A DNA stretch of 64,000 bases from Streptococcus salivarius (GCF_009738225.1 NZ_CP018187.1:2118501-2182500); one strand, 5' to 3'. Positions 27,720 through 37,309 are shown, numbered from the stretch's first letter. Numbers and translations: made by a program. Notes: generated by a model not told the origin, from the letters alone.

Positions 27720-27744
27720 TGAACCCGTTTACAAGTTTATTCTA
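27720..27744 (-). promoter_or_regulatory. fba promoter -10 and cre-like site
   Basis: Extended -10 TGA-TAGAAT (27744-27739) with only a weak -35. Just downstream, TTGTAAACGGGTTCA (27734-27720) matches the CcpA cre consensus with one mismatch. Its place after the -10 would suit repression; neither site is certain. Confidence 0.42.
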
Positions 27745-27805
27745 TCACAATTGAACTCAAAAAACTAGCTTTTCTACAATTTGTAAGCGTTTTGATTTTT
27801 TAATA

Positions 27806-27831
27806 TAAAAAAACCAGTCATGTGACTGGTT
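27806..27831 (-). terminator. tRNA-Leu terminator
   Basis: AACCAGTC and GACTGGTT pair around a 4-nt loop (27812-27831) immediately 3' of the tRNA on the minus strand, followed by seven T. Confidence 0.88.
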
Positions 27832-27835
27832 ACTC

Positions 27836-27921
27836 TGCGGAAAGAGGGACTTGAACCCTCACGACCTAAAGCGGTCACAGGATCCTTAGTCCTGCGCGTC
27901 TGCCAATTCCGCCATTTCCGC
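27836..27921 (-). tRNA. tRNA-Leu (anticodon AAG)
   Basis: 86 nt, with the long variable arm of tRNA-Leu. The acceptor GCGGAAA (27921-27915) pairs with TTTCCGC (27843-27837), discriminator A. The anticodon stem CAGGA/TCCTG closes the loop CTAAGGA, giving anticodon AAG (reads CUU; A34 may be deaminated to inosine). The T arm has GGTTCAAGTCC. No CCA is encoded. Own promoter and terminator. Confidence 0.96.
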
Positions 27922-27935
27922 TAACAACATTAGTT

Positions 27936-27964
27936 ATTATATCAAGATTGACAACTCGTGTCAA
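27936..27964 (-). promoter_or_regulatory. tRNA-Leu promoter P1 (consensus)
   Basis: On the minus strand, TTGACA (27964-27959), 17-bp spacer, TATAAT (27941-27936): a full consensus sigma-A promoter. Transcription would start about 8 nt before the tRNA. Confidence 0.88.
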
Positions 27965-28021
27965 TACTTTTTTGAAAGTTTTTTAGTAACTTTCTCTTGT
28001 CTCTTTCGAAACAACTATTAT

Positions 28022-28051
28022 ATAATACCATTTATTGTTTGCTGACGTCAA
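28022..28051 (-). promoter_or_regulatory. Possible second tRNA-Leu promoter P2
   Basis: TTGACG (28051-28046), 18-bp spacer, TGG-TATTAT (28027-28022). The 13-nt stretch at and before the -35 (AAAAAAGTATTGA) is repeated at P1, so the promoter region looks internally duplicated. The rest of 27965-28113 is AT-rich with nothing recognised. Confidence 0.55.
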
Positions 28052-28113
28052 TACTTTTTTGACTTTTTTTAAAATTTTTAGCAAAAACTATCTATCATAT
28101 CTCTTGTCAAAGG

Positions 28114-29409
28114 TTAAGCTAAACTCTTATTCAGCCTATCTAATTTCTCTCTAAGGGGAGCTAAGTAAACTTCTTCTCCAAAACCACGCGATTTTAAGCC
28201 ATCCTCAGCACAAGACAATAACGATTCTGTCAAAGGTAAAATCATTTTGAGGTCTGTAGCAGAAATATCTTTTTTCGAAAATAAACGACGAATTCTAGGG
28301 TAATCATAGTCAAATGCTTCAAAAAAAGGTGAGTCATTCAAAATATTTTCTAGATTTACCAAATTGACTAAAAGACCAAGGTGAAAGGCTGCTGGCGCAA
28401 AGGTTGATGAGAAAGGTTGGGTACATACACTACGAAACTCAATAGTCCCTCGTGTCGTTAAATCTTGGAATTGATAAGAACGATGAGTCTTAAAATCTTC
28501 CTCACTTGGTTCAATAGTGACCACTTGGCCACGAATAGAGTGTGCTTTGATAGATGGCATACTTAGATAGTCTTTAGCACGTATTGGTTCAAAATAGTAG
28601 GTTTCGTCACCACGCTTAGCAGTAAAAATGGCTGTCTCAGACAAGTAAGAAAAATAGTCATCTTCATTCTTAAATACCTTAGGAAATACTCCTGCATTTT
28701 CCTCAAACACACCATGCATGGAATTCTCCCAGAAAACATCACGGGAAAGCGCTAAATCCCAATCAGAATCCCAAAACTCAGAGTTTGCCAATAATACTGC
28801 CTTGGGTCCCTCTATTTGGTTAAAAGCATTTAAGACTCTTAAATAGGATGTTTTTGAAACATCTAATTGTACCTGACTCCCACAGATGAAAGAAGCATAT
28901 TCTGGATAATCATGAAAGAAAGGATCGTTCTTTGCTTTAGATAGCTCGAGAAAATCCATAAGCATTTCATAACGAGGAGATTTAACAGGTCTGTTGTCAT
29001 TTTTTGCCCAGTTTGGATTCACTCCCCAACCTTGCAACTCATGATTATGATTCTGAAGATAGGATTGGATTATACTGAGGTAAGTATCCAGACGTTCCTC
29101 AACCTCAGAAATTCTCTCAGCCTTTGCAAAAGCAAACTCGATCGTATTGTACGAAACTTCAAAAAGAATCATGTCTCCAGAAGCTTTATCGATAAGCTGA
29201 ATAGGATTATTATAAGAATCATACTTATCAGCTTGAAAATCAAAATTATCCAAAAGATAGACTAGTAACTGTTTTGTAAGAGAGACATCTGTAGCATTAC
29301 CACTCAAATTAACAACTGGGTATTCCAACTCAATCCCCACAAATAATTCGGGTTGCTCCTTAATTGGCTCATAGTACCTTTGCTTAAGCAATTCCTTGGC
29401 TGTTGTCAA
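28114..29409 (-). CDS. Glutamate-cysteine ligase-like protein (GCS family)
   Basis: Resembles ATP-dependent carboxylate-amine ligases of the glutamate-cysteine ligase superfamily, which join glutamate and cysteine to gamma-glutamylcysteine. Seen: the family entry motif FVGIELEYPVVN (metal-binding E-x-E) near residue 25, then ASGDMILFEVSYNTIEFAFAKAERI, and RGTIEFRSVCTQPFSSTFAPAAF near residue 325. Length 431 aa, shorter than the bifunctional GshF (about 750) of streptococci, so it may act on a different amine or alone. Stand-alone gene; substrate uncertain. Confidence 0.75.
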   Translation of the reverse strand: MTTAKELLKQRYYEPIKEQPELFVGIELEYPVVNLSGNATDVSLTKQLLVYLLDNFDFQADKYDSYNNPIQLIDKASGDMILFEVSYNTIEFAFAKAERISEVEERLDTYLSIIQSYLQNHNHELQGWGVNPNWAKNDNRPVKSPRYEMLMDFLELSKAKNDPFFHDYPEYASFICGSQVQLDVSKTSYLRVLNAFNQIEGPKAVLLANSEFWDSDWDLALSRDVFWENSMHGVFEENAGVFPKVFKNEDDYFSYLSETAIFTAKRGDETYYFEPIRAKDYLSMPSIKAHSIRGQVVTIEPSEEDFKTHRSYQFQDLTTRGTIEFRSVCTQPFSSTFAPAAFHLGLLVNLVNLENILNDSPFFEAFDYDYPRIRRLFSKKDISATDLKMILPLTESLLSCAEDGLKSRGFGEEVYLAPLREKLDRLNKSLA

Positions 29410-29474
29410 AATAATGTCCCCCTTTTTAAAATAAGCTTATTCCATTATATCAAAATATTCAGACGATTTATAGA

Positions 29475-29529
29475 CAAAAAAACGCCTGCTTACGAAAAAT
29501 AACCGTATTACCTTTCGTAAACAAGCGTT
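29475..29529 (-). terminator. Alpha-operon terminator
   Basis: On the minus strand, a long interrupted stem: AACGC...TTACGAAA pairs with TTTCGTAA...GCGTT, then seven T. It closes the long ribosomal protein transcript after the L17 element. Confidence 0.8.
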
Positions 29530-29553
29530 ACATGCTTATTTATTCCCATTTTT

Positions 29554-29643
29554 ATGATGAGTGTTCCCGCTAGGCGTATGCCCAGCGGTAGACCAGAGCT
29601 AGACTAAGAAAAGCTAAGCTATTCCATCATCATAACACTCAAC
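29554..29643 (-). ncRNA. L17 downstream element (L17DE) in the rplQ 3' UTR
   Basis: Starts 14 nt past the rplQ stop. Outer arms TGAGTGTT and AACACTCA enclose a 9-bp hairpin (CCGCTGGGC / GCCTAGCGG, loop ATAC). The place directly after rplQ in a lactic acid bacterium and this architecture fit the conserved L17 downstream element; the assignment uses known family distribution rather than a covariance search. Its function is unknown. Confidence 0.7.
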
Positions 29644-29657
29644 AAAATTGATAAAAA

Positions 29658-30044
29658 TTAAACAAGTTCGATGATTGCCATTGGGGCAGCATCGCCACGA
29701 CGTGGTTCTGTTTTAAGGATACGAGTGTATCCACCGTTACGTTCAGCATAACGAGGTGCGATTTCTGAGAAAAGTTTTTGAAGAGCAGTTGTTGATGTAT
29801 ATTTATCAGTTGCTTCATCATAGCTTTCAGATGCAATTTCGTTACGTACAAATGCAGCTGCTTGACGACGTGCGTGCAAATCACCACGTTTACCAAGAGT
29901 GATCATTTTTTCAACTGTTTTACGGATTTCTTTAGCACGTGCTTCAGTTGTAACGATTGCTTCGTTAATGATAAGATCTGTAGTCAAATCACGAAGAACC
30001 GCTTTACGTTGTGAGCTTGTGCGTCCAAGTTTACGGTAAGCCAT
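29658..30044 (-). CDS. rplQ: 50S ribosomal protein L17
   Basis: Large-subunit protein at the peptide exit region. 128 aa, the typical bacterial N-domain length, with the conserved start [15 protein letters not shown] and the [23 protein letters not shown]-terminal block. Last gene of the alpha cluster, 17 nt after rpoA. Followed directly by the L17DE structure and then the terminator. Confidence 0.98.
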   Translation of the reverse strand: MAYRKLGRTSSQRKAVLRDLTTDLIINEAIVTTEARAKEIRKTVEKMITLGKRGDLHARRQAAAFVRNEIASESYDEATDKYTSTTALQKLFSEIAPRYAERNGGYTRILKTEPRRGDAAPMAIIELV

Positions 30045-30061
30045 GTTATCCTCCTATATTA

Positions 30062-31000
30062 TTATTTATCGTTTTTGAGTCCAAGTCCAAGATCAGCCAA
30101 CTTAACTTTGACTTCTTCAAGAGATTTGCGACCTAGGTTACGGACTTTCATCATTTCAGGCTCAGTTTTTTCTGTCAAATCATGAACGGTATTAATACCG
30201 GCACGTTTCAAACAGTTATATGAGCGTACAGACAAATCAAGTTCTTCGATGGTACGGTCAAGCACCTTTTCATCGTTCACTTTTTCAGTTTCTTTCATTA
30301 CATCAGTAGCTTTAGCAACATCAGTAAGGTCAGTAAACAAGTTCAAGTGTTCAATCAAAACGCGAGCCGAGAGACCGAGGGCATCTTCAGGGATGATTGT
30401 TCCGTTTGTCATGATTTCGATTGTCAATTTATCAAAACCATCATTGCTACCTACACGGGCAGGTTCAACTTGATAATTGACTTTTTTCACTGGTGTGTAG
30501 ATTGAATCTACAGCCAATGTTCCCACTGGTGCATCGTCTTTCTTGTTTTCATCTGCTGGAACATAACCACGGTTTGTAGCTACTGTCATAGTCGCTTTCA
30601 AAGAAGCGCCGTCAGCGATAGTGAAAAGATAATGATCAGGGTTAACAATTTCAATGTCGCTATCAGTCAAGATGTCTCCAGCAGTAACTTCAGCTGGACC
30701 TTGGACATCAAGTTCAATTGTCTTTTCGTCTTCGACGTAAGATTTTACAGCAAGTCCTTTAATATTAAGGATGATTTGCATCACGTCTTCACGGACGCCT
30801 GGTACGGTATCAAATTCGTGGAGTACTCCATCAATCTTAATTGATGTTACGGCAGCACCTGGAAGTGATGACAAAAGTACACGACGAAGAGAGTTACCCA
30901 AAGTTGTACCATAACCACGTTCTAGTGGTTCGATGACAAATTTGCCGTAATCTTTATTTTCATCAATTTTTGTTATTATTGGTTTTTCAAACTCAATCAT
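30062..31000 (-). CDS. rpoA: RNA polymerase alpha subunit
   Basis: Assembly platform of RNA polymerase. N-terminal dimerisation domain with [23 protein letters not shown] (about residues 29-51), and C-terminal domain that contacts UP elements and activators ([16 protein letters not shown]...[13 protein letters not shown] type, here [16 protein letters not shown]). Length 312 aa, normal for streptococci. Lies between rpsK and rplQ, the conserved alpha-operon order. Confidence 0.98.
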   Translation of the reverse strand: MIEFEKPIITKIDENKDYGKFVIEPLERGYGTTLGNSLRRVLLSSLPGAAVTSIKIDGVLHEFDTVPGVREDVMQIILNIKGLAVKSYVEDEKTIELDVQGPAEVTAGDILTDSDIEIVNPDHYLFTIADGASLKATMTVATNRGYVPADENKKDDAPVGTLAVDSIYTPVKKVNYQVEPARVGSNDGFDKLTIEIMTNGTIIPEDALGLSARVLIEHLNLFTDLTDVAKATDVMKETEKVNDEKVLDRTIEELDLSVRSYNCLKRAGINTVHDLTEKTEPEMMKVRNLGRKSLEEVKVKLADLGLGLKNDK

Positions 31001-31048
31001 TTATTATACTCCCTCGAAACGAACCTTGTGTACTATTGTTATTAAAGA

Positions 31049-31432
31049 TTACACACGACGACGTTTTGGAGGACGACAACCATTATGTGGTACAGGTGTT
31101 ACATCACGGATTGCTGTTACTTCAAGACCTGCAGCAGCAAGAGCACGGATAGCAGACTCACGACCTGAACCAGGACCTTTAACAGTTACTTCAACTGTTT
31201 TAAGACCATGTTCTTGTGCAGATTTAGCAGCAGCTTCTGAAGCCATTTGTGCAGCAAATGGTGTAGATTTACGAGAACCTTTGAAACCAAGAGCACCAGC
31301 TGATGACCATGCTACAGCGTTACCATGCACATCTGTAATCATAACAATAGTGTTATTGAAAGTAGCGTGAATGTGAGCAATACCAGATTCGATATTCTTT
31401 TTCACACGACGTTTACGTGTTGGTTTAGCCAA
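31049..31432 (-). CDS. rpsK: 30S ribosomal protein S11
   Basis: Platform protein of the small subunit, contacting mRNA near the E site. 127 aa, with conserved [13 protein letters not shown] and the C-terminal [18 protein letters not shown]. Ordered rpsM-rpsK-rpoA. Confidence 0.98.
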   Translation of the reverse strand: MAKPTRKRRVKKNIESGIAHIHATFNNTIVMITDVHGNAVAWSSAGALGFKGSRKSTPFAAQMASEAAAKSAQEHGLKTVEVTVKGPGSGRESAIRALAAAGLEVTAIRDVTPVPHNGCRPPKRRRV

Positions 31433-31458
31433 TGTTTTTACCTCCTATTTTATTTTAG

Positions 31459-31824
31459 TTATTTTTTCTTACCTGCAATCGCAACAGCTTTACCTTTACG
31501 AGTGCGGGCATTGTTTTTAGTGTTTTGTCCACGGACAGGAAGTCCACGACGGTGACGGATACCACGGTATGAACCGATTTCCATCAAACGTTTGATGTTA
31601 AGGTTAACTTCACGACGAAGGTCACCTTCAACTTTGATTGCATCCACTTCGCGACGGATAGCGTCTTCTTGATCATTTGTCAAATCTTTAACGCGGATGT
31701 CTTCAGAAACGCCTGCAGCAGCCAAGATTTTCTTAGATGTTGCAAGTCCGATACCGTATACGTAAGTAAGTGAAATTACTACACGTTTATCGTTTGGAAT
31801 GTCAACTCCAGCAATACGAGCCAT
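31459..31824 (-). CDS. rpsM: 30S ribosomal protein S13
   Basis: Head protein of the small subunit that bridges to the 50S and contacts P-site tRNA. 121 aa with the typical start [15 protein letters not shown], helix-two-turn-helix region, and basic tail [15 protein letters not shown]. Confidence 0.98.
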   Translation of the reverse strand: MARIAGVDIPNDKRVVISLTYVYGIGLATSKKILAAAGVSEDIRVKDLTNDQEDAIRREVDAIKVEGDLRREVNLNIKRLMEIGSYRGIRHRRGLPVRGQNTKNNARTRKGKAVAIAGKKK

Positions 31825-31841
31825 GATTTCTCCTTTCTATA

Positions 31842-31958
31842 TTATCCTTGACGTTGTTTGTGTTTTGGATTTGTTGGACAAATTACCATAACACGACCGT
31901 TACGACGAATAACTTTACAGTATTCGCAAATTGGTTTAACCGATGGTCTTACCTTCAT
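31842..31958 (-). CDS. rpmJ: 50S ribosomal protein L36
   Basis: Small 38-aa zinc-binding large-subunit protein. Translation gives [20 protein letters not shown] and ends [12 protein letters not shown], with the zinc ligands Cys11, Cys14, Cys27 and His33 (the C+ form). Lies between infA (26 nt upstream) and rpsM (17 nt downstream), the standard position; it is too short for many gene callers. Confidence 0.97.
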
Positions 31959-31983
31959 GTTTCAATCCCTCCAATTATTTCGA

Positions 31984-32202
31984 TTATTTAAAGCGGTATG
32001 TGATGCGTCCACGTGTCAAATCATAAGGACTCATTTCAACAGTCACACGGTCACCGACCAAAATACGAATGTAGTTTTTACGGATTTTACCAGAAACTGT
32101 CGCCAAAATTTGGTGTCCATTTTCCAATTCAACAGTAAACATAGCATTAGGCATAGTTTCTACAACTTTACCTTCAATTTCAATCACGTCTTCTTTTGCC
32201 AC
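31984..32202 (-). CDS. infA: Translation initiation factor IF-1
   Basis: 72-aa OB-fold protein that binds the 30S A site during initiation. The sequence [20 protein letters not shown] is typical. It starts with GTG at 32202, 8 nt after a GGGGG-type ribosome-binding site. It is preceded by its own promoter and a leader hairpin, so the distal alpha genes can be transcribed apart from the spc genes. Confidence 0.97.
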
Positions 32203-32235
32203 GCAAAAGTACCCCCTAAAATTTCGATTTGATTT

Positions 32236-32251
32236 CCTCTGAGCACAGAGG
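32236..32251 (-). promoter_or_regulatory. Leader hairpin of infA
   Basis: CCTCTG pairs with CAGAGG, loop of 4 nt, in the infA 5' leader between the promoter and the ribosome-binding site; no T run follows. A candidate site of translational control. Confidence 0.45.
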
Positions 32252-32276
32252 TAACAATTATAAGTCAGACTAAAGT

Positions 32277-32305
32277 ATTATAACATGCTTAAGTCTGATA
32301 CGCAA
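32277..32305 (-). promoter_or_regulatory. infA promoter
   Basis: On the minus strand, TTGCGT (32305-32300), 17-bp spacer, and TATAAT (32282-32277) preceded by TGT. Leader about 68 nt. Confidence 0.72.
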
Positions 32306-32319
32306 GTAAGATTATATAA

Positions 32320-32958
32320 TTATTTAATTGCTGCAATCGCTTTTTTAACATCAGCGAATACATCGTCGATATCTTGGTTACCTTGAATATCAGATACAAG
32401 ACCAAGCTCACGGTAATGTGCAATAATTGGCTCACCTTGAGCAATATTCACATCCAAGCGGCGTTTCACTGTTTCTGGTTTGTCATCTTCACGTTGGTAA
32501 TAGTCTTCTTCCTTGTAGTCAGCTGGTGGGTTGAATACTTTATGGTAAGTTTCACCTGTTTCGCGGTGAATAATACGACCACTCAAGCGTTCAAGAAGGC
32601 AAGATGGATCCACTTCGATATTGATTACTCCATCAAGCTCCAAACCAAGATCAACCAAGATTTGATCCAAGGAATGAGCTTGTTCGATTGTGCGAGGAAA
32701 ACCATCCAAAAGGAATCCTTTTTCCTTAATGTCGTCTTGAGCCAAACGCTCTTTAACGATTCCGTTTGTTACTTCATCTGGTACCAATTCACCTTTATCG
32801 ATGAATGATTTGGCCAAAACACCCATTTCAGTTTGGTTAGCCATAGCAGCACGGAACATATCACCAGTTGAGATGTGAGCTACACCAAATTCTTCAACAA
32901 TTTTTGCAGCTTGAGTCCCTTTACCAGCACCTGGTAGACCCATAATTAAAAGATTCAT
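32320..32958 (-). CDS. adk: Adenylate kinase
   Basis: Interconverts ATP+AMP and 2 ADP. P-loop [10 protein letters not shown] at residues 7-16, AMP-binding region, [10 protein letters not shown], and a LID domain (about 126-163) that lacks the four zinc cysteines of the Bacillus enzyme. Length 212 aa. It follows secY after a 131-nt gap with a strong terminator-like hairpin, so it may depend on read-through or a weak local promoter. Confidence 0.97.
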   Translation of the reverse strand: MNLLIMGLPGAGKGTQAAKIVEEFGVAHISTGDMFRAAMANQTEMGVLAKSFIDKGELVPDEVTNGIVKERLAQDDIKEKGFLLDGFPRTIEQAHSLDQILVDLGLELDGVINIEVDPSCLLERLSGRIIHRETGETYHKVFNPPADYKEEDYYQREDDKPETVKRRLDVNIAQGEPIIAHYRELGLVSDIQGNQDIDDVFADVKKAIAAIK

Positions 32959-32986
32959 CTTACGAACTCCTTATTTTTGTTTTCAA

Positions 32987-33024
32987 ATAACTCTATCAAG
33001 GTTTTAACACATTGGTAGAGTTAT
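32987..33024 (-). promoter_or_regulatory. Leader hairpin upstream of adk
   Basis: ATAACTCTA (32987-32995) pairs with TAGAGTTAT (33016-33024) around a 20-nt loop. It immediately follows the secY terminator stem, so the two hairpins may act together as an attenuator. Confidence 0.45.
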
Positions 33025-33071
33025 CAAAAAACAAAAGAGAAGGGACAGAAAGTAACCTTTCTTTCCCTCTC
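33025..33071 (-). terminator. Probable secY (spc operon) terminator
   Basis: On the minus strand, GAGAGGGA.AGAAAG pairs with CTTTCT.TCCC.TCTC (about 14 pairs, 4-nt loop), followed by TTTTGTTTTTT. It divides secY from adk and implies that adk-side transcription is reduced or separately initiated. Confidence 0.78.
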
Positions 33072-33089
33072 AATTGTTCATGAGAAGAC

Positions 33090-34385
33090 TTAGTCTTCAA
33101 GATTCATAAATCCAACGTACTGACGTTTCAATAGGTAACCTTCGAGTTGTTTCATACCTTCGATACCAGTTGAAATCAAGATCAAGAGAGATGTACCACC
33201 AAGCGCGATTGAGCTTGTAAGGTGCATAAACTGTTGAGCCGCAATTGGAGCCAATGAAATAAACGCGAGAAATACAGCCCCGATTGTTGCCAATCTCTTA
33301 AGCAATGAAGACATGTACTTTTCAGTCTCACGACCTGGACGAACACTAGGAATGTAAGACCCATTCTTTTGAAGATTTTCAGCAGTTTTTTCAGGATTTA
33401 CTTGGACAAATGTGTAGAAGAATGAGAATAAGATAATCAATATCGCATAAGTAATCATTCCACTAGGTGTATTATACGAGAGTAGTCCTTGTAAGTGTGA
33501 TAACCATGTAACCTTCGAGAAGAATGGAAGAATAGTACTAGGAATTGTTGTAATCGAGCTAGCAAAGATAACGGGAATAACACCAGCTGGATTTACTTTC
33601 AATGGAAGGTAAGAACTCGTTGGAGCCCCTTGAACCAATTTAGTATATTGAATTGGAATTTGATATTCTGCCTGTTGAACAAATGTCGTAAAGAAGACAA
33701 TCGCCAAACCTACCACAATTAACAAAGCAACTATGATATATGAACGAGTCAATTCTCCTGAACGAACGTTGACAAAGAAATCCTCGTAAATTGTTGAGAA
33801 CATTTTTGGAATAGAAGCAATGATCCCTGAAAAGATAATCATTGACACACCATTACCAAAACCTTTATCTGTGATTTGTTCACCAAGCCATGTCACAATT
33901 ATGCTACCAGCAGTTAAAATTGTCCCAATCAATAAATAGGTTGAAACATTAGGTGTCTTAACCAAAGAAATTGATGAGAGTGTATTGAAAGTACCTGTGA
34001 TACCAATCGATTGACCAAATGCTAAAACAAGAGTAATATAACGAGTCGCCTGATTTAATTTACGACGACCAACTTCACCTTGTTTGCCCCACTCCACAAA
34101 TTTTGGATAGATATCCATCTGCAAAAGTTGGACAATGATTGATGCCGTAATATAAGGACTAACCCCCATCGAAAAGATTGAGAAGTTATTCATAGCATTA
34201 CCAGACACCAAGTTAAGCATGTTCAAGAAAGGTAAATCACTTAATTGTTTCAAACTTTCCGCATTGATACCAGGAACTGTTACATGAGTTCCTACACGAA
34301 AAACGAAAATAATGAAGATTGTAAATAAAATCTTATTACGAACGTTTTTGACTTTCAACGCATCTTTTAATAGTTTAAAGAACAT
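33090..34385 (-). CDS. secY: Protein translocase subunit SecY
   Basis: Central pore protein of the SecYEG channel. Ten predicted membrane helices; the conserved FRVGTHVTVPGI plug-proximal segment at the N-terminus and GFGNGVSMIIFSGI are visible. Length 431 aa. Lies 16 nt after rplO, the usual spc-operon position. Confidence 0.97.
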   Translation of the reverse strand: MFFKLLKDALKVKNVRNKILFTIFIIFVFRVGTHVTVPGINAESLKQLSDLPFLNMLNLVSGNAMNNFSIFSMGVSPYITASIIVQLLQMDIYPKFVEWGKQGEVGRRKLNQATRYITLVLAFGQSIGITGTFNTLSSISLVKTPNVSTYLLIGTILTAGSIIVTWLGEQITDKGFGNGVSMIIFSGIIASIPKMFSTIYEDFFVNVRSGELTRSYIIVALLIVVGLAIVFFTTFVQQAEYQIPIQYTKLVQGAPTSSYLPLKVNPAGVIPVIFASSITTIPSTILPFFSKVTWLSHLQGLLSYNTPSGMITYAILIILFSFFYTFVQVNPEKTAENLQKNGSYIPSVRPGRETEKYMSSLLKRLATIGAVFLAFISLAPIAAQQFMHLTSSIALGGTSLLILISTGIEGMKQLEGYLLKRQYVGFMNLED

Positions 34386-34401
34386 AATGAGTTACCCCTC
34401 A

Positions 34402-34842
34402 TTAGATGACTTCGATTGAACCACCTTTAGCAGTGATAGCTGCTTCAGCAGATTTTGAGAATTTAGCTGCTTTAACAGTCAATTTCTTAGTCAATTCGCC
34501 GTTACCAAGAACTTTAACGCCTGATTTTTCAGCACGAACGATTCCAGCTTCTTTAAGAACTGCTGGAGTTACTTCTGTACCATCTTCAAAAACGTTCAAT
34601 TGATCAAGGTTTACAAGTGCGTATTCTTTAGCGTTGATGTTAGTGAATCCACGTTTTGGAAGACGACGGAACAATGGAGTTTGTCCACCTTCAAATCCTG
34701 GACGTACGCCACCACCGCTACGAGCTTTTTGACCTTTTTGACCACGGCCTGAAGTTTTACCGTTACCAGATGAAGTACCACGACCTACACGGTTACGGAC
34801 TTTACGAGAACCTTCAGCAGGTTTCAATTCATGAAGTTTCAT
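34402..34842 (-). CDS. rplO: 50S ribosomal protein L15
   Basis: 146 aa from ATG 34842 ([20 protein letters not shown]), the universal L15 start; the Gly/Arg-rich N-terminus ([13 protein letters not shown]) is typical. A frame extends 15 codons further upstream but has no family support. It follows rpmD after a gap of 127 nt that contains a 9-bp hairpin. Confidence 0.97.
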   Translation of the reverse strand: MKLHELKPAEGSRKVRNRVGRGTSSGNGKTSGRGQKGQKARSGGGVRPGFEGGQTPLFRRLPKRGFTNINAKEYALVNLDQLNVFEDGTEVTPAVLKEAGIVRAEKSGVKVLGNGELTKKLTVKAAKFSKSAEAAITAKGGSIEVI

Positions 34843-34930
34843 TATTATTTTCTCCTCTTTTTGTAAAATGCTAGCGCCTCTAACCAAGTAAGGTAGCTTG
34901 ATTAGAAACTCGCCTATACATGAAATTCAG

Positions 34931-34962
34931 TTTAAGTCGCAAGGTAACCCTCACGACTTAAA
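34931..34962 (-). promoter_or_regulatory. Intercistronic hairpin rpmD-rplO
   Basis: Perfect 9-bp stem: TTTAAGTCG (34931-34939) with CGACTTAAA (34954-34962), 14-nt loop, 8 nt past the rpmD stop. No T run follows the stem, so it is more likely an mRNA processing or stability element than a terminator. Confidence 0.5.
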
Positions 34963-34969
34963 TCAATTT

Positions 34970-35152
34970 TTATTTAACGTCTTCTACAGTTACCAAGTGA
35001 GATACTGCGTTGACCATACCACGGATAGCAGCGTTGTCTTCTTTAACAACTGAGCTATTCAATTTACCAAGTCCAAGAGCAACAACTGTTTTACGTTGTT
35101 CTGGTTTGCGTCCGATTGGAGACTTAGTCAAAGTAATTTTAATTTGAGCCAT
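34970..35152 (-). CDS. rpmD: 50S ribosomal protein L30
   Basis: 60-aa small-subunit-size protein of the 50S with the ferredoxin-like L30 fold: [27 protein letters not shown] start and the [14 protein letters not shown] end. Ordered rpsE-rpmD-rplO. Confidence 0.97.
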   Translation of the reverse strand: MAQIKITLTKSPIGRKPEQRKTVVALGLGKLNSSVVKEDNAAIRGMVNAVSHLVTVEDVK

Positions 35153-35166
35153 TGTTATCTCCTTTC

Positions 35167-35661
35167 TTATGCCAAGTCAGATACTGAGATGCCACGAAGA
35201 GCCGCAACTTCTTCAGCACGTTTAAGTTGTTTCAATCCTTCAACAGTCGCACGAACGATGTTGATTGGAGTGTTTGAACCGAGTGATTTAGATGTTACAT
35301 CAGCAACACCAGCCAATTCGATGACGGCACGAACTGCACCACCAGCGGCAACCCCAGCCCCTTCAACAGCTGGTTTCAACAATACTTTCGCTCCACCAAA
35401 TTCTGAACGAACTTCGTGAGGAATAGTTGTACCAACCATAGGAACTTCGATAAGGTTTTTCTTAGCTGCTTCAACTGCTTTACGGATAGCTTCTGGAACC
35501 TCTTGAGATTTACCAGTACCAAATCCTACGCGACCATTACGGTCACCAACAACAACAAGAGCAGCAAAACGCATGTTGCGTCCACCTTTTACAACTTTAG
35601 TAACACGGTTGATAGCAACTACGCGTTCTTCAAGTTCTACTGCATTATCTTTAAATGCCAT
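35167..35661 (-). CDS. rpsE: 30S ribosomal protein S5
   Basis: Small-subunit accuracy protein at the mRNA entry site. 164 aa, with double-stranded RNA-binding N-domain ([22 protein letters not shown]) and the [18 protein letters not shown]-domain. The KGGR region is where spectinomycin-resistance changes occur in other species; no change is apparent by eye. Confidence 0.98.
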   Translation of the reverse strand: MAFKDNAVELEERVVAINRVTKVVKGGRNMRFAALVVVGDRNGRVGFGTGKSQEVPEAIRKAVEAAKKNLIEVPMVGTTIPHEVRSEFGGAKVLLKPAVEGAGVAAGGAVRAVIELAGVADVTSKSLGSNTPINIVRATVEGLKQLKRAEEVAALRGISVSDLA

Positions 35662-35679
35662 TATTAAGTGTCCTCCCTA

Positions 35680-36036
35680 TTAGAATTTCAATCCGTTTTC
35701 ACGAGCTGAGTCAGCCAAAGCTTTAACACGTCCGTGATAGAGATATCCACCGCGGTCAAACACCACTTCAGAAATACCTTTAGCTACTGCGCGTTCAGCA
35801 ACAAGTTTACCGACAACAACGGCTTGTTCTGTTTTAGTTCCTTTAGAAACTTCTTTATCAAGAGTTGATGCACTTGCGAGCGTTACACCCGCTACGTCAT
35901 CAATAACTTGAGCGTAGATGCCTGTATTAGAACGGAAAATGTTCAAACGTGGGCGATCAGCAGTTCCAGAGAGTTTTCCGCGAACGCGACGGTGGCGTTT
36001 TTGGCGGAGTTTGTTTTTATCTGGTTTCGAAATCAC
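35680..36036 (-). CDS. rplR: 50S ribosomal protein L18
   Basis: 5S rRNA-binding protein, 118 aa. The start is the GTG at 36036 (reads [17 protein letters not shown]); the GTG three codons upstream at 36045 overlaps the AGAGG ribosome-binding site and is rejected. The C-terminus [26 protein letters not shown] is typical. Confidence 0.96.
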   Translation of the reverse strand: MISKPDKNKLRQKRHRRVRGKLSGTADRPRLNIFRSNTGIYAQVIDDVAGVTLASASTLDKEVSKGTKTEQAVVVGKLVAERAVAKGISEVVFDRGGYLYHGRVKALADSARENGLKF

Positions 36037-36125
36037 AATTTTCACCTCTTAATTATAATGCTAGCTCATGAGAGCTTTTGGTAAAGAGACAATCCACAAA
36101 GAATTGCCATAAGGATAAAATCCTA

Positions 36126-36662
36126 TTATTTACCAGTTTTACCTTCTTTACGACGTACGTATTCACCAACGTAACGGATACCTTTACCTTTGTAAGGTTC
36201 TGGTGAACGAAGGCTACGGATGTAAGCTGCTGTTTGACCAACAACTTCTTTGTTAATACCACTTACAACGATTGAAGTTGCAGATGGTACTTCAAAAGTA
36301 ATACCTTCTGGAGCTTCAACTTCGTCTTGGTGAGATTTACCAACTGAAAGAACAAGTTTTGTTCCTTGGAGTTGCGCACGATATCCGACACCGCGCATTT
36401 CAAGTTCTTTTTTGAAACCTTCAGAAACACCAACAACCATGTTGTTCAAGTTTGCACGTGAAGTACCGTGGATTGTTTTGTTTTCTTTTGAGTCGTTTGG
36501 ACGGTGAAGTGTAACTTCATTACCTTCAACTTTGATTTCAATGTTTTTGTTAAACTCACGAGTGAGTTCGCCTTTAGGTCCTTTAACAGTAACAACGTTA
36601 TCGTTGTTTGTTACTTCAACACCAGCAGGCAAAGTAATAACTTTATTACCAATACGTGACAT
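36126..36662 (-). CDS. rplF: 50S ribosomal protein L6
   Basis: 178 aa from ATG 36662 ([17 protein letters not shown]), the standard L6 start; a longer frame from 36698 has no family support. Two L6 repeats and the conserved [25 protein letters not shown] end are present. Confidence 0.97.
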   Translation of the reverse strand: MSRIGNKVITLPAGVEVTNNDNVVTVKGPKGELTREFNKNIEIKVEGNEVTLHRPNDSKENKTIHGTSRANLNNMVVGVSEGFKKELEMRGVGYRAQLQGTKLVLSVGKSHQDEVEAPEGITFEVPSATSIVVSGINKEVVGQTAAYIRSLRSPEPYKGKGIRYVGEYVRRKEGKTGK

Positions 36663-36720
36663 AGTATTTAATTCTCCTGTTAGATTATCAAGCCACAAAG
36701 TGACTAGTTTTCACGGGGAT

Positions 36721-36750
36721 GAGTTTCATAGAATATAATCAACGAAACTC
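36721..36750 (-). promoter_or_regulatory. Intercistronic hairpin rpsH-rplF
   Basis: GAGTTTC (36721-36727) pairs with GAAACTC (36744-36750) in the 126-nt gap between rpsH and rplF. No T run; role unknown. Confidence 0.4.
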
Positions 36751-36788
36751 GCACAAATCATTTGAGATAAGTGCTTAGTATCAACTTC

Positions 36789-37187
36789 TTACCAAACGTA
36801 AGCGATAACTTCTCCACCAACGTTCTTTTGACGAGCTTCTTTATCAGTCAAAAGACCTTCTGAAGTAGAGATGATCGCGATTCCAAGTCCGTTAAGAACT
36901 TTAGGAACATCTTCACGTTTAGAGTAAACACGAAGACCTGGTTTAGAAATACGTTTCAAGTTAGTGATAACACGTTCACCGTTTTGTCCGTATTTCAAGA
37001 ATACGCGGATGATACCTTGTTTGTCATCTTCGATAACTTCAACATTTTTTACGAAACCTTCACGTTTAAGGATTTCAGCGATACCTTTTTTAATGTTTGA
37101 TGCAGGTACTTCAAGGACTTCGTGTTTAGCTTGGTTAGCGTTACGAATACGTGTCAAGAAATCTGCAATTGGGTCAGTCATAACCAT
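36789..37187 (-). CDS. rpsH: 30S ribosomal protein S8
   Basis: 132 aa; 16S-binding assembly protein and, in E. coli, the translational repressor of the spc operon. Start [19 protein letters not shown] at 37187 with AGGAG about 10 nt upstream. The C-terminal [26 protein letters not shown] is typical. Confidence 0.97.
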   Translation of the reverse strand: MVMTDPIADFLTRIRNANQAKHEVLEVPASNIKKGIAEILKREGFVKNVEVIEDDKQGIIRVFLKYGQNGERVITNLKRISKPGLRVYSKREDVPKVLNGLGIAIISTSEGLLTDKEARQKNVGGEVIAYVW

Positions 37188-37309
37188 TTTATATTTTCTC
37201 CTCTTACTAGTAGTTTGAATAATTCACTTGCTAGTTAATGATTGAGCTAGGCTCAGATTGTGTTAAATACATTCAAATTAGGTAAAACTAACTTAAATGT
37301 ACCATGTTT

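Noticed and set aside
34843..34887. 15-codon N-terminal extension of rplO
   Set aside because: L15 universally starts at MKLHELKP; the upstream codons have no family match.
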